DNA from: Methylibium petroleiphilum PM1
Lineage (GTDB): Bacteria; Pseudomonadota; Gammaproteobacteria; Burkholderiales; Burkholderiaceae_C
DNA: 64,000 bases
NCBI RefSeq assembly: GCF_000015725.1
Contig: NC_008825.1
Coordinates: 124,001-188,000, forward strand
Direction of reading: 5' to 3'
Shown here piece by piece: positions 8,864 through 17,268 of the stretch (position 1 is its first letter; each line of letters starts with the position of its first letter). The position numbers and the translations under genes were made by a program. The notes below the pieces were generated by a model, which saw nothing but the letters and a program-made list of their open reading frames with translations, had not been told where the DNA came from and did not search any database.

Positions 8864-9856
8864 ATGCAAGCGATCCTGTCCGTCACGGTGCCGTTCTTCG
8901 CGCTCGTGCTGTGCGGCTACCTCGCGGCGCGCACGCGCGTGATGCCGGAGGCCGCGATCCCCGGCCTCAACGCCTTCGTGCTGTTCTTCGCCCTGCCCTG
9001 CATGCTGTTCCGCTTCGGCGCGGGCACGCCGATCGGCAACCTGCTGAACCCGACGATGCTGGCGGTCTACACGCTCGCGGGCCTCGGCCTCGTGGCGCTG
9101 ACCGTCGTGCTCACTCTCGGTGCGCGCGTGCACCTCAAGGATGCGGCCTTCGGCGCGCTGGTGGCCGCTTTCCCGAACAGCGGCTTCATGGGCATGCCGA
9201 TGATGACGGCGCTGATCGGTGCAGCCGCGGCCGGCCCGGTGATGGTCACGCTGCTGGTCGACATGTTCATCGTCAGCTCGGTCTGCCTCGCGCTGGCGCA
9301 GATGCATGCGGCCTCGCACCTGCCGCTCGGCGCACGCCTGCGCAACGCGCTGCGCGGGCCGATCGCCAACCCGCAGCCCTGGGCCATCGCGCTCGGGGCG
9401 CTGTTCTCTGCCGCGGGGCTGGTGCTGCCGGGGCCGCTGGCGCGCATCGTCGAGCTGCTGGCCGCCGCCGCGACGCCGGTCGCGCTGTTCACCATCGGCG
9501 CCGTGCTGTGGCGGGCCGGCGAGCACGCACGCCTGGACGCCGCCGCCAGCGACGGCGCGCGGCGTGCGTCCCTCGTCGCCGTGTTGCCGCTCGCGCTGAT
9601 CAAGCTGTGCGTGCACCCGGCGCTGCTGTTCGCGATCGGCAGTGCGGCCATCGCGGTGGGCGCCGCGCTGACGCCTTTCAACCTGATGGTGCTGACGCTG
9701 ACCGCCGCACTGCCGTCGGCCAGCGGCGTCTCGCTGCTCGCCGAGCGGCACGGTGCCGACACCGGGCGGGTGGCCCGCGTGATCATGGCGTCGACCGTGC
9801 TCGCCTTCGTCAGTTTCTCGGCGCTGGCGTGGTGGTTCGGCGTGCAGGGCGGCTGA
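8864..9856 (+). CDS. AEC-family (auxin efflux carrier type) transporter
   Basis: Membrane carrier of 330 residues with about ten hydrophobic segments in two halves. The first half opens MQAILSVTVPFFALVLCGYLA and holds the FPNSGFMGMPMM stretch; the second half has ALGALFSAAGLVLPGPLARIVELL and the AATPVALFTIGAVL motif typical of the AEC/malate-permease family (MdcF-like). Members export or import small organic acids such as malate or malonate; the substrate here is unknown. The gene diverges from rep, whose alternative start would lie only 13 nt away, so the two promoters must be compact or overlap the coding regions. No linked metabolic gene helps to assign a substrate. Confidence 0.85.
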   Translation: MQAILSVTVPFFALVLCGYLAARTRVMPEAAIPGLNAFVLFFALPCMLFRFGAGTPIGNLLNPTMLAVYTLAGLGLVALTVVLTLGARVHLKDAAFGALVAAFPNSGFMGMPMMTALIGAAAAGPVMVTLLVDMFIVSSVCLALAQMHAASHLPLGARLRNALRGPIANPQPWAIALGALFSAAGLVLPGPLARIVELLAAAATPVALFTIGAVLWRAGEHARLDAAASDGARRASLVAVLPLALIKLCVHPALLFAIGSAAIAVGAALTPFNLMVLTLTAALPSASGVSLLAERHGADTGRVARVIMASTVLAFVSFSALAWWFGVQGG

Positions 9857-10110
9857 GTTTGCGTGCGCCCTGAAGCGGTGCGCGGCCCGTGCGGCGCGCG
9901 ATTTGTCGCGTTGGCGACAGCCTCGGGGGTGTGGTGGCAGGTGTTGCGTGAATGCGTCAGAAGCGCGGTTCTCGCGCCTGTTGCAGATCGTAAATGGTGG
10001 CTCCGGGCGGCGGCTTCACTAAACTTTCACGAGGCACCAACCGGTCCGCGTCTTCGATCAAGACGTTGGTTGTTCCGCCCCGCCAACCCTCCACGAAAGA
10101 GAGATTCCTG

Positions 10111-11091
10111 ATGAAGAAACTCGCCCTCGCCGCCGCCCTGTGCGCGGCATTCACCGGCAGCGCGTTCGCCCAGAGCAGCGTCACGCTGTACGGCCGACTC
10201 AACACTTCCATCGAGTTCCAGGACAACGATGTGTCCGACGCGACCGTGATGAAGAACAACGCATCGCGTTGGGGACTTCGTGGCAACGAAGACCTCGGCG
10301 GTGGACTGAGCGCGTTCTTTCAACTCGAATCCGGCTTCGGCTCTGACGATGGCACCGGTACCGGTGGTTTCGGACGCGACGCCTATGTCGGCCTGAAGAG
10401 CACGTCTTGGGGTCAGATCAAGATGGGCAAGATTGCCCTCGGCGCTCTGTACGGCAGCACGATCGACTACATCGGCGTCTTCAACCATGACACCGGCACG
10501 ACCTCGGAAGACAACATCTATTCGTTGCGTGTTGGTTTCAGCAATGCCGTCGAATACACCAGCCCGAATTTTGGTCCGGTCTCGTTCGCGGTGACGGTTG
10601 CTGCCGGTGAAGGCACTGGCCCGAAGACTTATGAAGGCGTTGTGAACTACGACGTCGATGGCCTGCACATCGGCGCTGGCTACAGCAAGAGCGAAGATAC
10701 GTTCGGCAACGACACGATCAAGGGCTTCTCGGCTGGCGCGGCCTACACGATGGGTCCGTTCCTGTTGGGGCTGGCTTACGAAAATTCCGACGACGTCGTA
10801 CTTGGCAAGCGCAATCAAGTGACGGGTACCGTTCAGTACACCGTCGGCGCTAGCGAGTTCCACGTGTCGGTCGGCTGGGCGGACGAGTGGGATAACTTGG
10901 CCGATTCCGATGCCATCCAGTACACGCTGGGCTACAACTACAACCTGTCCAAGCGCACCAAGGTCTATGCGTTCTATTACGCAATTGACAACAACTCGTT
11001 CCCGTACGGCGGGTCTGGCACGGCCACCCTGCCTGTGCTGGCCGACAACAAGTTCTCGTCGATTGGTCTTGGCATCCGCCATAACTTCTAA
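10111..11091 (+). CDS. Outer-membrane porin, Omp32/general porin type
   Basis: Trimeric beta-barrel porin of the beta-proteobacterial gram-negative porin family, 326 residues. The signal peptide MKKLALAAALCAAFTGSAFA is followed by the canonical mature start QSSVTLYGRLNTS. Family stretches include RWGLRGNEDLGGGLSAFFQLESGF and a barrel-closing terminal phenylalanine (GIRHNF). Start at 10111 follows an AGAGAG ribosome site; the frame is open upstream to 9994 but that part is leader. The 254-nt upstream gap must hold the promoter, although I could not place convincing -35/-10 boxes. Codon use is less extreme in GC than the neighbours, as often seen in highly expressed porins. A textbook terminator follows. 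Confidence 0.95.
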   Translation: MKKLALAAALCAAFTGSAFAQSSVTLYGRLNTSIEFQDNDVSDATVMKNNASRWGLRGNEDLGGGLSAFFQLESGFGSDDGTGTGGFGRDAYVGLKSTSWGQIKMGKIALGALYGSTIDYIGVFNHDTGTTSEDNIYSLRVGFSNAVEYTSPNFGPVSFAVTVAAGEGTGPKTYEGVVNYDVDGLHIGAGYSKSEDTFGNDTIKGFSAGAAYTMGPFLLGLAYENSDDVVLGKRNQVTGTVQYTVGASEFHVSVGWADEWDNLADSDAIQYTLGYNYNLSKRTKVYAFYYAIDNNSFPYGGSGTATLPVLADNKFSSIGLGIRHNF

Positions 11092-11110
11092 GTCTCGCGA
11101 CGCACTTCGA

Positions 11111-11135
11111 AAAGCGGCCTCCGGGCCGCTTTTTT
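11111..11135 (+). terminator. Intrinsic terminator of the porin gene
   Basis: A perfect 9-bp stem, AAAGCGGCC (11111-11119) with GGCCGCTTT (11124-11132), closes a TCCG tetraloop and runs into six T residues, 19 nt after the porin stop. Confidence 0.9.
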
Positions 11136-11210
11136 GCATCAACAATCCGGTGACAATCGGTCACCGCCGATGTGTCGCCATCGATTCCGGAGCCCCCACG
11201 AGGATCCCGC

Positions 11211-12068
11211 ATGAAGCTCACGACCCGCCAGTTTCTGAAGACCGCCGGCCTGTTCGGTGCCGGCCTGCTGCTCGCCGCCTGCGGCAAGAAGGAAGAGCCG
11301 GCGCCCGCCGCCGCCCCCGCTTCCGCGCCCGCGCCGGTGGCTTCCGCTCCGGCGCCCGCGCCCGCCAAGGTCTACGTCGTCGGCACCGATGCCGCCTACG
11401 CCCCGTTCGAGTTCCAGAACGAGAAGGGCGAGATCGTCGGCTTCAGCATCGACCTGCTCCAGGCCGTGGCCGCCAAGGGCGGCTTCGAGGTGAAGTTCGT
11501 CAACACGCCGTGGGAAGGCATCTTCAACGCGCTGCAGCAGGGTGACCGCGACCTGCTGATCTCGTCGATCACCATCACCGACGAGCGCAAGCAGACGATG
11601 GACTTCTCCAACCCCTACTTCGACGCCTTCCAGCTGATCGCGGTGAAGGCCACCTCCAAGGTCGCGAAGTTCGACGACCTGAAGAAGCTCAAGGTCGGCG
11701 TGCAGACCGGCACCACCGGCGACGAGGTCGTGACCAAGCTGCAGGGCAAGAACAGCGCCAACGTCAAGCGCTTCGAGTCGACGCCGCTGGCGTTGAAGGA
11801 GCTCGAGGCGGGCGGTGTCGATGCCGTCGTGGCCGACAACGGCGTGATCATCAACTACGTCACCAACAACGCGGGCGCCAACTTCAAGACCGTCAGCGAC
11901 AGCGCCTTCGCGCCCGAGCAGTACGGCATCGCCGTCAAGAAGGGCAACGCCGAACTGCTGGAGAAGGTGAACAAGGGCATCGCGGCCATCAAGGCCGACG
12001 GCAGCTACGACCAGGTCTACGCCAAGACCTTCGGTGCAGCCGCTCCCGCGGCGGCGGCTTCCAAGTAA
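11211..12068 (+). CDS. Amino-acid ABC transporter substrate-binding lipoprotein
   Basis: Periplasmic family-3 solute-binding protein of 285 residues. I start it at the ATG at 11211, after a GAGGATC ribosome site. The N-terminus MKLTTRQFLKTAGLFGAG continues into the lipobox LLAAC, so the mature protein is probably a lipoprotein anchored at the following Cys, trailed by a Pro/Ala linker. The ligand domain shows VGTDAAYAPFEFQNEKGEIVGF, DLLISSITITDERKQTMDFS and YGIAVKKGNAELLEKVN, typical of polar and basic amino-acid receptors. The permease follows after 30 nt. Specificity (Arg, His, Lys or Gln) cannot be decided by eye. Confidence 0.92.
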   Translation: MKLTTRQFLKTAGLFGAGLLLAACGKKEEPAPAAAPASAPAPVASAPAPAPAKVYVVGTDAAYAPFEFQNEKGEIVGFSIDLLQAVAAKGGFEVKFVNTPWEGIFNALQQGDRDLLISSITITDERKQTMDFSNPYFDAFQLIAVKATSKVAKFDDLKKLKVGVQTGTTGDEVVTKLQGKNSANVKRFESTPLALKELEAGGVDAVVADNGVIINYVTNNAGANFKTVSDSAFAPEQYGIAVKKGNAELLEKVNKGIAAIKADGSYDQVYAKTFGAAAPAAAASK

Positions 12069-12098
12069 GCAGCGGCTTCAGGACCCCGAGGATCTCCC

Positions 12099-12851
12099 AT
12101 GGACTTTCGCTGGGAGATCCTGGCCGGCTACGGACCGCTGTTCCTGGCCGGCGTCCTGATGACGATCAAGCTGACGATCGTCGCGATCGTCGCCGGTCTC
12201 GCGCTCGGGCTGGTGCTGGGCCTGATCAGCAGCACGCGCTATGCGCCCAAGCCGAGGTCGCCGCTGGGGGCGGCGCTGCTGAAGCCGGCGCAGTGGCTGA
12301 CCATCGCCTACGTCACCTTCTTCCGCGGCACGCCGCTGTTCGTGCAGATCCTGCTGGTGCACTTCGCGCTGATGCCGGCGCTGATCCACCCGGACAACGG
12401 CCTGCTGCTCACCGGCGAGGCCGCGCGTGAGTTCCGCCAGAACTACGGCGCCTTCTTCTCCGGCGCGCTGGCGCTCACGCTGAACGCCGGCGCCTACATC
12501 TCCGAGATCTTCCGCGCCGGCATCCAGAGCATCCACGGCGGCCAGACGCAGGCGGCCTACAGCCTGGGCCTCACGCACGTGCAGAGCATGCGCCACGTGA
12601 TCCTGCCGCAGGCCGTGCGCCGCATGGTGCCGCCGCTGGTCAACGAGGCGGTCACGCTGATCAAGGATTCGTCGCTGGTGTCGGCGATCGGCCTGGCCGA
12701 GCTGGCGCTGGCCGCGCGCACCGTGGCCGGGGCCTACTCGCGCTACTGGGAACCCTACCTCGCGATCTCGGCGGTCTACCTGCTGCTCACTTGGCTGCTG
12801 TCCACGCTGGCCAAGCGGCTCGAATCGCCCGACCACCTGCGCGGGCGCTAG
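12099..12851 (+). CDS. Amino-acid ABC transporter permease (HisM/GlnP family)
   Basis: Inner-membrane permease of 250 residues with about five hydrophobic segments. It carries the polar amino-acid permease motifs VTFFRGTPLFVQILLVHF, GAYISEIFRAGIQSIHGGQ and the coupling loop AAYSLGLTHVQSMRHVILPQA. It follows the receptor gene after 30 nt and surely forms one transporter with it. No ATPase gene follows: the stop overlaps the convergent priA stop in a shared CTAG. The ATPase must therefore come from elsewhere in the genome or be shared with another system. Confidence 0.92.
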   Translation: MDFRWEILAGYGPLFLAGVLMTIKLTIVAIVAGLALGLVLGLISSTRYAPKPRSPLGAALLKPAQWLTIAYVTFFRGTPLFVQILLVHFALMPALIHPDNGLLLTGEAAREFRQNYGAFFSGALALTLNAGAYISEIFRAGIQSIHGGQTQAAYSLGLTHVQSMRHVILPQAVRRMVPPLVNEAVTLIKDSSLVSAIGLAELALAARTVAGAYSRYWEPYLAISAVYLLLTWLLSTLAKRLESPDHLRGR

Positions 12852-14995
12852 ATCGCCAGCGGGTCCACGTCGACGGCCCAGCGCAACAGCCCCTTCTGCT
12901 CCGGCCGCTTGCGCCGCAGCGTGGCGTCCCAGGCCGTGAGAAAGCGCTGCAGCGCCGGCCGCGAGGCCGACTCCACCAGCAGTTGCGCCCGCTCCATGTC
13001 GGCCACGCGCTGCACGCTCAGCGGCACCGGCGGGTAGAGCGCCACCTGGTGCTGCTCGGCGAGTTCGCGGGCCTCGTCGCTCACCACCCGCAGCCAGGCC
13101 TGCGCCACCGACTGCTCGCGCGCGTCGGCGCGCAGCAGCGCCAGGTGGGTGTAGGGCGGCAGGCCCGCCGCGCGCCGCTCGGCGAGCTGCGCCTGCGCGA
13201 AGGCCGCGTAGTCGTGCGTGCGCAGCGCCGCGTACAGCGCGTGCTGCGGGTGCCAGGTCTGCACCCACATCTCCGCGCGATCGGCCTGCTCCGCAGCACG
13301 GCCGGCACGACCGGCGGCCTGCATCAGCAACGAGAACTGGCGCTCCGGCGCGCGGAAGTCGCTGCTGAACAGCGCCGCGTCGGGGTTCACCGCCGCCACC
13401 AGCGTCATGCGGCGGAAGTCGTGGCCCTTGGCGATCATCTGCGTGCCCACCAGCACGTCCACCTCGCCGGCGTGCACGCGGGACAGCTCGGCCTCCAGCG
13501 CGCCGCTGCGCCGCGTGGTGTCGGCGTCGATGCGACCCACGCGTGCGCCCGGCAGCGCCAGGGCCAGCTGCTCCTCCAGGCGTTCGGTGCCGCGGCCGGT
13601 GGGCTGGATGTCGGCATTGCCGCAGTCCGGGCAGGCGCGCGGCACGCGCTCGGTGAGGCCGCAGTGATGGCAGCGCAGCGTGCGGTCGAGCTTGTGGAAC
13701 ACCCGCCAGGCGCTGCAGTGCGCGCAGGCGCTCTTCCAGCCGCACTCGGTGCAATGCAGCACCGGCGCGTAGCCGCGGCGGTTCAGCAGCACCAGGCTCT
13801 GCTCGCCGCGCGCCAGCCGCTCGCGCAGCGCGCCCAGCAGCGCGGGCGACAGCGCGCTGTCGCGCAGCACCTCCTTGGGCAGCCGGCTCATGTCGACCAG
13901 CCGCACCGTGGGCAGCACGCCGCCGCCGATGCGCGCGGCCATGGTCAGGCGGGTGTAGCGGCCGGCACCGCCCTCGGTCGCCGGAAGCGCGTTGTGCCAG
14001 CTCTCCAGCGACGGCGTGGCCGAGCCCAGCAGCACCGGCACGCCCTCGACGCGGCCGCGCACCACCGCCAGGTCGCGGGCCGAGTAGCGCGCCCCCTCCT
14101 GCTGCTTGTAGGACGGGTCGTGCTCCTCGTCGACGATCACCAGCCCCAGCCGCGGCAGCGGCGCGAACACCGCCAGCCGCGTGCCGAGCACGAGGTCGGC
14201 CTCGCCCAGCAGCACCATCAGCCAGTGCTTCAGCCGACGCGCCGGCGTCAGGCCGCTGTGCAGCGACACCACCCGCCGCCCTGGGAAGCGCGCCAGGAAG
14301 CGCTCTTCGAGCTGCGGCGTGAGGTTGATCTCCGGCACCAGCACCAGCGCCTGGCGGCCGGCCTCGACCACGCGCTGCGCCTCGCGCAGGTAGATCTCGG
14401 TCTTGCCGCTGCCGGTGCTGCCGTGCAGCAGCGTCACGGGGGCATCGCCCGCGCTCGCGGCCAGCGCTTGCAGCACCTGCGCCTGCTCGGCGCTGGGGGC
14501 GGGCAGCGCGCCCTGCGCGCCGCTGGGCGGCAGCAGCTTGGCGCGCAGTCGCGTGAGCCGGCGCTCCAGCTGCGTGGCGCTCAACATGCGCAGTTCGGGC
14601 GGCAGCACCGCCAGCGCCACCTCGCCGGGGCTGCGCTGGTAGTACGAGGCAGCAAAGTCCACCAGCTCGCGCCAGGCGGCCGGCAGCGGCGGCAGCGCGT
14701 CGAACACCGCGGCCACCTCGCGCAACGTCACGCCATCGGGCACCGCCGAGTCCTCACCGGAGCGCGTGTCCCAGGCCACGCCCAGCACTTCACGGCGACC
14801 CAGCGGCACGCGCAGCAGGGTGCCTGGCGTGAGCGGGCGCTCGCTCAAATATCCGAGCGCCGCCTTCAGGCCGCTGTACTGCGGTGCGTCGATCACCACC
14901 GGCACCACGACCGGCTCGCGGGCGGGCGCCGGGGGCTCAGCGCCCGCCGCCGGTGCAGATGTGGCGGCCGCTCGCGATGAAGGTGACTTGCCCAA
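12848..14995 (-). CDS. priA: Primosomal replication restart helicase PriA
   Basis: Superfamily 2 helicase of about 715 residues that reloads the replisome at stalled forks. Motifs seen: Walker A LLHGSTGSGKTEIYL, DEAH-type box VIVDEEHDPSYKQQEG, SATPSLES, the zinc-binding insertion with CTECGWKSACAHCSAWRVFH and CHHCG..CPDCG (cysteine pairs), and helicase motifs VGTQMIAKGHDF and QAAGRAGRA. The annotated start is a TTG at 14995; in-frame GTG codons near 14915 (before VVIDAPQYSGLKAAL) are an alternative because the first 30 residues are Ala/Pro-rich and unlike PriA. Its stop overlaps that of the upstream convergent permease. Confidence 0.94.
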   Translation of the reverse strand: MGKSPSSRAAATSAPAAGAEPPAPAREPVVVPVVIDAPQYSGLKAALGYLSERPLTPGTLLRVPLGRREVLGVAWDTRSGEDSAVPDGVTLREVAAVFDALPPLPAAWRELVDFAASYYQRSPGEVALAVLPPELRMLSATQLERRLTRLRAKLLPPSGAQGALPAPSAEQAQVLQALAASAGDAPVTLLHGSTGSGKTEIYLREAQRVVEAGRQALVLVPEINLTPQLEERFLARFPGRRVVSLHSGLTPARRLKHWLMVLLGEADLVLGTRLAVFAPLPRLGLVIVDEEHDPSYKQQEGARYSARDLAVVRGRVEGVPVLLGSATPSLESWHNALPATEGGAGRYTRLTMAARIGGGVLPTVRLVDMSRLPKEVLRDSALSPALLGALRERLARGEQSLVLLNRRGYAPVLHCTECGWKSACAHCSAWRVFHKLDRTLRCHHCGLTERVPRACPDCGNADIQPTGRGTERLEEQLALALPGARVGRIDADTTRRSGALEAELSRVHAGEVDVLVGTQMIAKGHDFRRMTLVAAVNPDAALFSSDFRAPERQFSLLMQAAGRAGRAAEQADRAEMWVQTWHPQHALYAALRTHDYAAFAQAQLAERRAAGLPPYTHLALLRADAREQSVAQAWLRVVSDEARELAEQHQVALYPPVPLSVQRVADMERAQLLVESASRPALQRFLTAWDATLRRKRPEQKGLLRWAVDVDPLAI

Positions 14996-15341
14996 GGAAT
15001 CTCAAGTTCTTATCAAGGAAAGCGGCCAAGCCGTTGATTCGTTTGGGGTTTTCGAGCTATCCACGTGCCCTGTGGAAAACTTTGTGGGAAACCTGCGCAA
15101 ACGCACGCTAACTGCTTGATAGCACAGGCCGCGGCTTGCGCTGATGCTTTCGAAGGCAGAAAAATGTCTATATAAGAATCAACGACTTAGCGCATCCATC
15201 GGTCGAAAGGCTGTTGCGATGCAGCAGCCTCATCGCGGTGCGGGGCTTGACACGATTCTGGGGATAAGTCAGGCCTCTCGGGCGTCGTTTGCGGGTAAAC
15301 CCGGCTTGCCGGATGCACCCAGCGCCGTCTCGACCCCCGGG
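14996..15341. other. priA-hemE intergenic region with DnaA-box-like 9-mers
   Basis: This 346-nt non-coding stretch is less GC-rich than its surroundings. It contains TGTGGAAAA at 15071-15079 (complement fits the DnaA consensus TTWTNCACA), TGGGGATAA at 15259-15267 (complement one mismatch from TTATCCACA), CTATCCACG at 15057-15065 and TGTGGGAAA at 15083-15091 (weaker, two mismatches each), plus a short AT-rich patch near 15160-15180. It must also hold the priA promoter. hemE adjoins the replication origin in Caulobacter (established for that genus); an origin function here is only a possibility. Confidence 0.35.
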
Positions 15342-16460
15342 TCAGCCGGCGGCGCCGCGCTGCTGCCGTGAATAGGAATGCACCGCATCCACCAGCACGC
15401 TCACGCTGTCGGGCGGCGTGTGCTGGCTGATGCCGTGGCCGAGGTTGAACACGTGGCCGCTGCCGGCCGACGGCGCGCCATAGCTGTCCAGCGTGCGCGC
15501 CACCTCGGCGCGGATCTGCTCCGGGTCGGCGAACAGCACGTTCGGGTCCAGGTTGCCCTGCAGGGCCACGCGGTCGCCGACGCGCGCGCGCGCCGCGCCG
15601 AGGTTCATGGTCCAGTCCAGGCCCACCACGTCGCAGCCGCTGTCGGCAATGGCCTCCAGCCACAACCCGCCGCCTTTGGTGAACACGATCTGCGGCACGC
15701 GATAACCGCCTTGCTCCTTCTTCAATTGGCGCAGCACGCGCTCGGTGTAGGCCAGGCTGAAGCGCTGGAAGGCGCCGTCGGCCAGCACGCCGCCCCAGCT
15801 GTCGAAGATCATCACCGCCTGCGCGCCGGCCTCGATCTGCGCGTTCAGGTAGGCCGCCACCGCATCGGCGTTCACCTCGAGGATGCGGTGCATCAGGTCG
15901 GGCCGGCGGTAGAGCAGGGTCTTGACGAGGCGGTAGTCGTCGCTGCCCGCACCCTCGACCATGTAGCAAGCCAGCGTCCACGGGCTGCCCGAGAAGCCGA
16001 TCAGCGGCACCCGCCCCGGCGCGCCGGCCGGCGCCAGCGCACGCCGGATCGACGCCACCGCGTCGAACACGTAGCGCAGCTTCTCCATGTCGGGCACCTG
16101 CAGCTTGGCCACGTCGGCCTCGTCGCGCAGCGGGTGCGCGAAGCGCGGGCCCTCGCCCTGCGCGAAGCTCAGGCCCAGGCCCATGGCGTCGGGCACGGTG
16201 AGGATGTCGCTGAACAGGATGGCCGCGTCGAGCGGGTAGCGGTCCAGCGGCTGCAGCGTCACCTCGGTGGCGTACTGCGGGTTGGTGGCCAGCCCCATGA
16301 AGCTGCCCGCCTTGGCGCGCGTGTCGCGGTACTCGCTCAGGTAGCGGCCGGCCTGGCGCATCAGCCACACCGGCGTCACGTCGGTGGGCAGGCGCAGGCA
16401 GGCGCGCAGGAAGCGGTCGTTCGCGAGCGGCGGCAGGGAGGCGGTGGGGGTGGCAGTCAT
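15342..16460 (-). CDS. hemE: Uroporphyrinogen decarboxylase
   Basis: Converts uroporphyrinogen III to coproporphyrinogen III in heme biosynthesis, in the cytoplasm. The 372-residue product is full length and starts at the ATG at 16460. Family signatures are plain: [15 protein letters not shown] at the N-terminus, [41 protein letters not shown], and [15 protein letters not shown] near the end. It is divergent from creB with only 36 nt between the two start codons, so each promoter must lie partly inside the other gene's 5' region. Confidence 0.97.
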   Translation of the reverse strand: MTATPTASLPPLANDRFLRACLRLPTDVTPVWLMRQAGRYLSEYRDTRAKAGSFMGLATNPQYATEVTLQPLDRYPLDAAILFSDILTVPDAMGLGLSFAQGEGPRFAHPLRDEADVAKLQVPDMEKLRYVFDAVASIRRALAPAGAPGRVPLIGFSGSPWTLACYMVEGAGSDDYRLVKTLLYRRPDLMHRILEVNADAVAAYLNAQIEAGAQAVMIFDSWGGVLADGAFQRFSLAYTERVLRQLKKEQGGYRVPQIVFTKGGGLWLEAIADSGCDVVGLDWTMNLGAARARVGDRVALQGNLDPNVLFADPEQIRAEVARTLDSYGAPSAGSGHVFNLGHGISQHTPPDSVSVLVDAVHSYSRQQRGAAG

Positions 16461-16496
16461 CGGTCGATTATCGCGGCCCTATCATCGGCGCCGACC

Positions 16497-17252
16497 ATGG
16501 CCCGCGCGCAGATCCTGATCGTCGAAGACGAACCCGGCATCGCCGACACGCTGAGCTACGCCCTGCGCACCGAAGGCTTCGAGCCGCTGTGGTGCGCCAC
16601 CGGCGAGGCGGCGCTGCAGCATCTGCCGCCGCAGGCGCCCGCCCCGGCGCTGGTGATCCTGGACGTGGGCCTGCCCGACCTCAACGGCTTCGAGCTCTTC
16701 AAGCGCATCCGCGAGCGCGCGGCCGATCTGCCCGTCGTCTTCCTTACCGCGCGCAGCGACGAGATCGACCGCGTGGTGGGCCTGGAGCTCGGCGCCGACG
16801 ACTACGTGGCCAAGCCCTTCTCGCCGCGCGAGCTGGTGGCGCGCGTGCGCACCGTGCTGCGCCGCACGGCACGCGCCTCTGCTTCGCCGCCGCCCACCAC
16901 CGTGGCCGGCGCCTTGACGCCGGCCGCTGCCGCGCTTCCAACCCCGATCGACGTGGACGAAGGCCGGCGCCGCATCCGCTACTACGGCCGGCCGCTGGAG
17001 CTGTCGCGCTACGAGTACGGCCTGCTCAAGACCCTGGCCGAGCGCCCGGGCCACGTGTACACCCGCGACGTGCTGCTGGAGCGGGTGTGGGACGACCCCG
17101 GCGACAGCTTCGACCGCACCGTGGACGCCCACGTGAAGACTCTGCGCGCCAAGCTCAAGGCGGTGGCGCCCACGCTGGAGCCCATCCGCACGCACCGTGG
17201 CAGCGGCTACGCGCTGGCCGAAGACCTGCCAGCCGAACTGCCGCGCGCATAG
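16497..17252 (+). CDS. creB: OmpR-family response regulator CreB
   Basis: DNA-binding response regulator, 251 residues, start ATG at 16497. The receiver domain has VEDEPGIADTLSYAL, the phosphoacceptor D56 in ILDVGLPDLNGFELF, and TARSDEIDRVVGLELGADDYVAKPFSPREL. A Pro/Ala-rich linker then leads to the winged-helix effector domain with LSRYEYGLLKTLAERPGHVYTRD and THRGSGYAL. VGLE-GADDYVAKPFSPRE and the order with creC make CreB the best match within the OmpR family. In enterobacteria CreBC responds to carbon and fermentation status; the signal here is unknown. Confidence 0.88.
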   Translation: MARAQILIVEDEPGIADTLSYALRTEGFEPLWCATGEAALQHLPPQAPAPALVILDVGLPDLNGFELFKRIRERAADLPVVFLTARSDEIDRVVGLELGADDYVAKPFSPRELVARVRTVLRRTARASASPPPTTVAGALTPAAAALPTPIDVDEGRRRIRYYGRPLELSRYEYGLLKTLAERPGHVYTRDVLLERVWDDPGDSFDRTVDAHVKTLRAKLKAVAPTLEPIRTHRGSGYALAEDLPAELPRA

Positions 17253-17268
17253 ATCGGCCAGCCAGCCA

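Noticed and set aside
8864-9751. Large upstream extension of the Rep helicase frame
   Set aside because: It lies antisense to the AEC transporter, and its Gln/Arg/His-rich translation has no similarity to helicases.
15247-15268. TTGACA followed by GGATAAG as a promoter in the priA-hemE gap
   Set aside because: The -35-like and -10-like hexamers are only about 10 nt apart, and no plus-strand gene follows.
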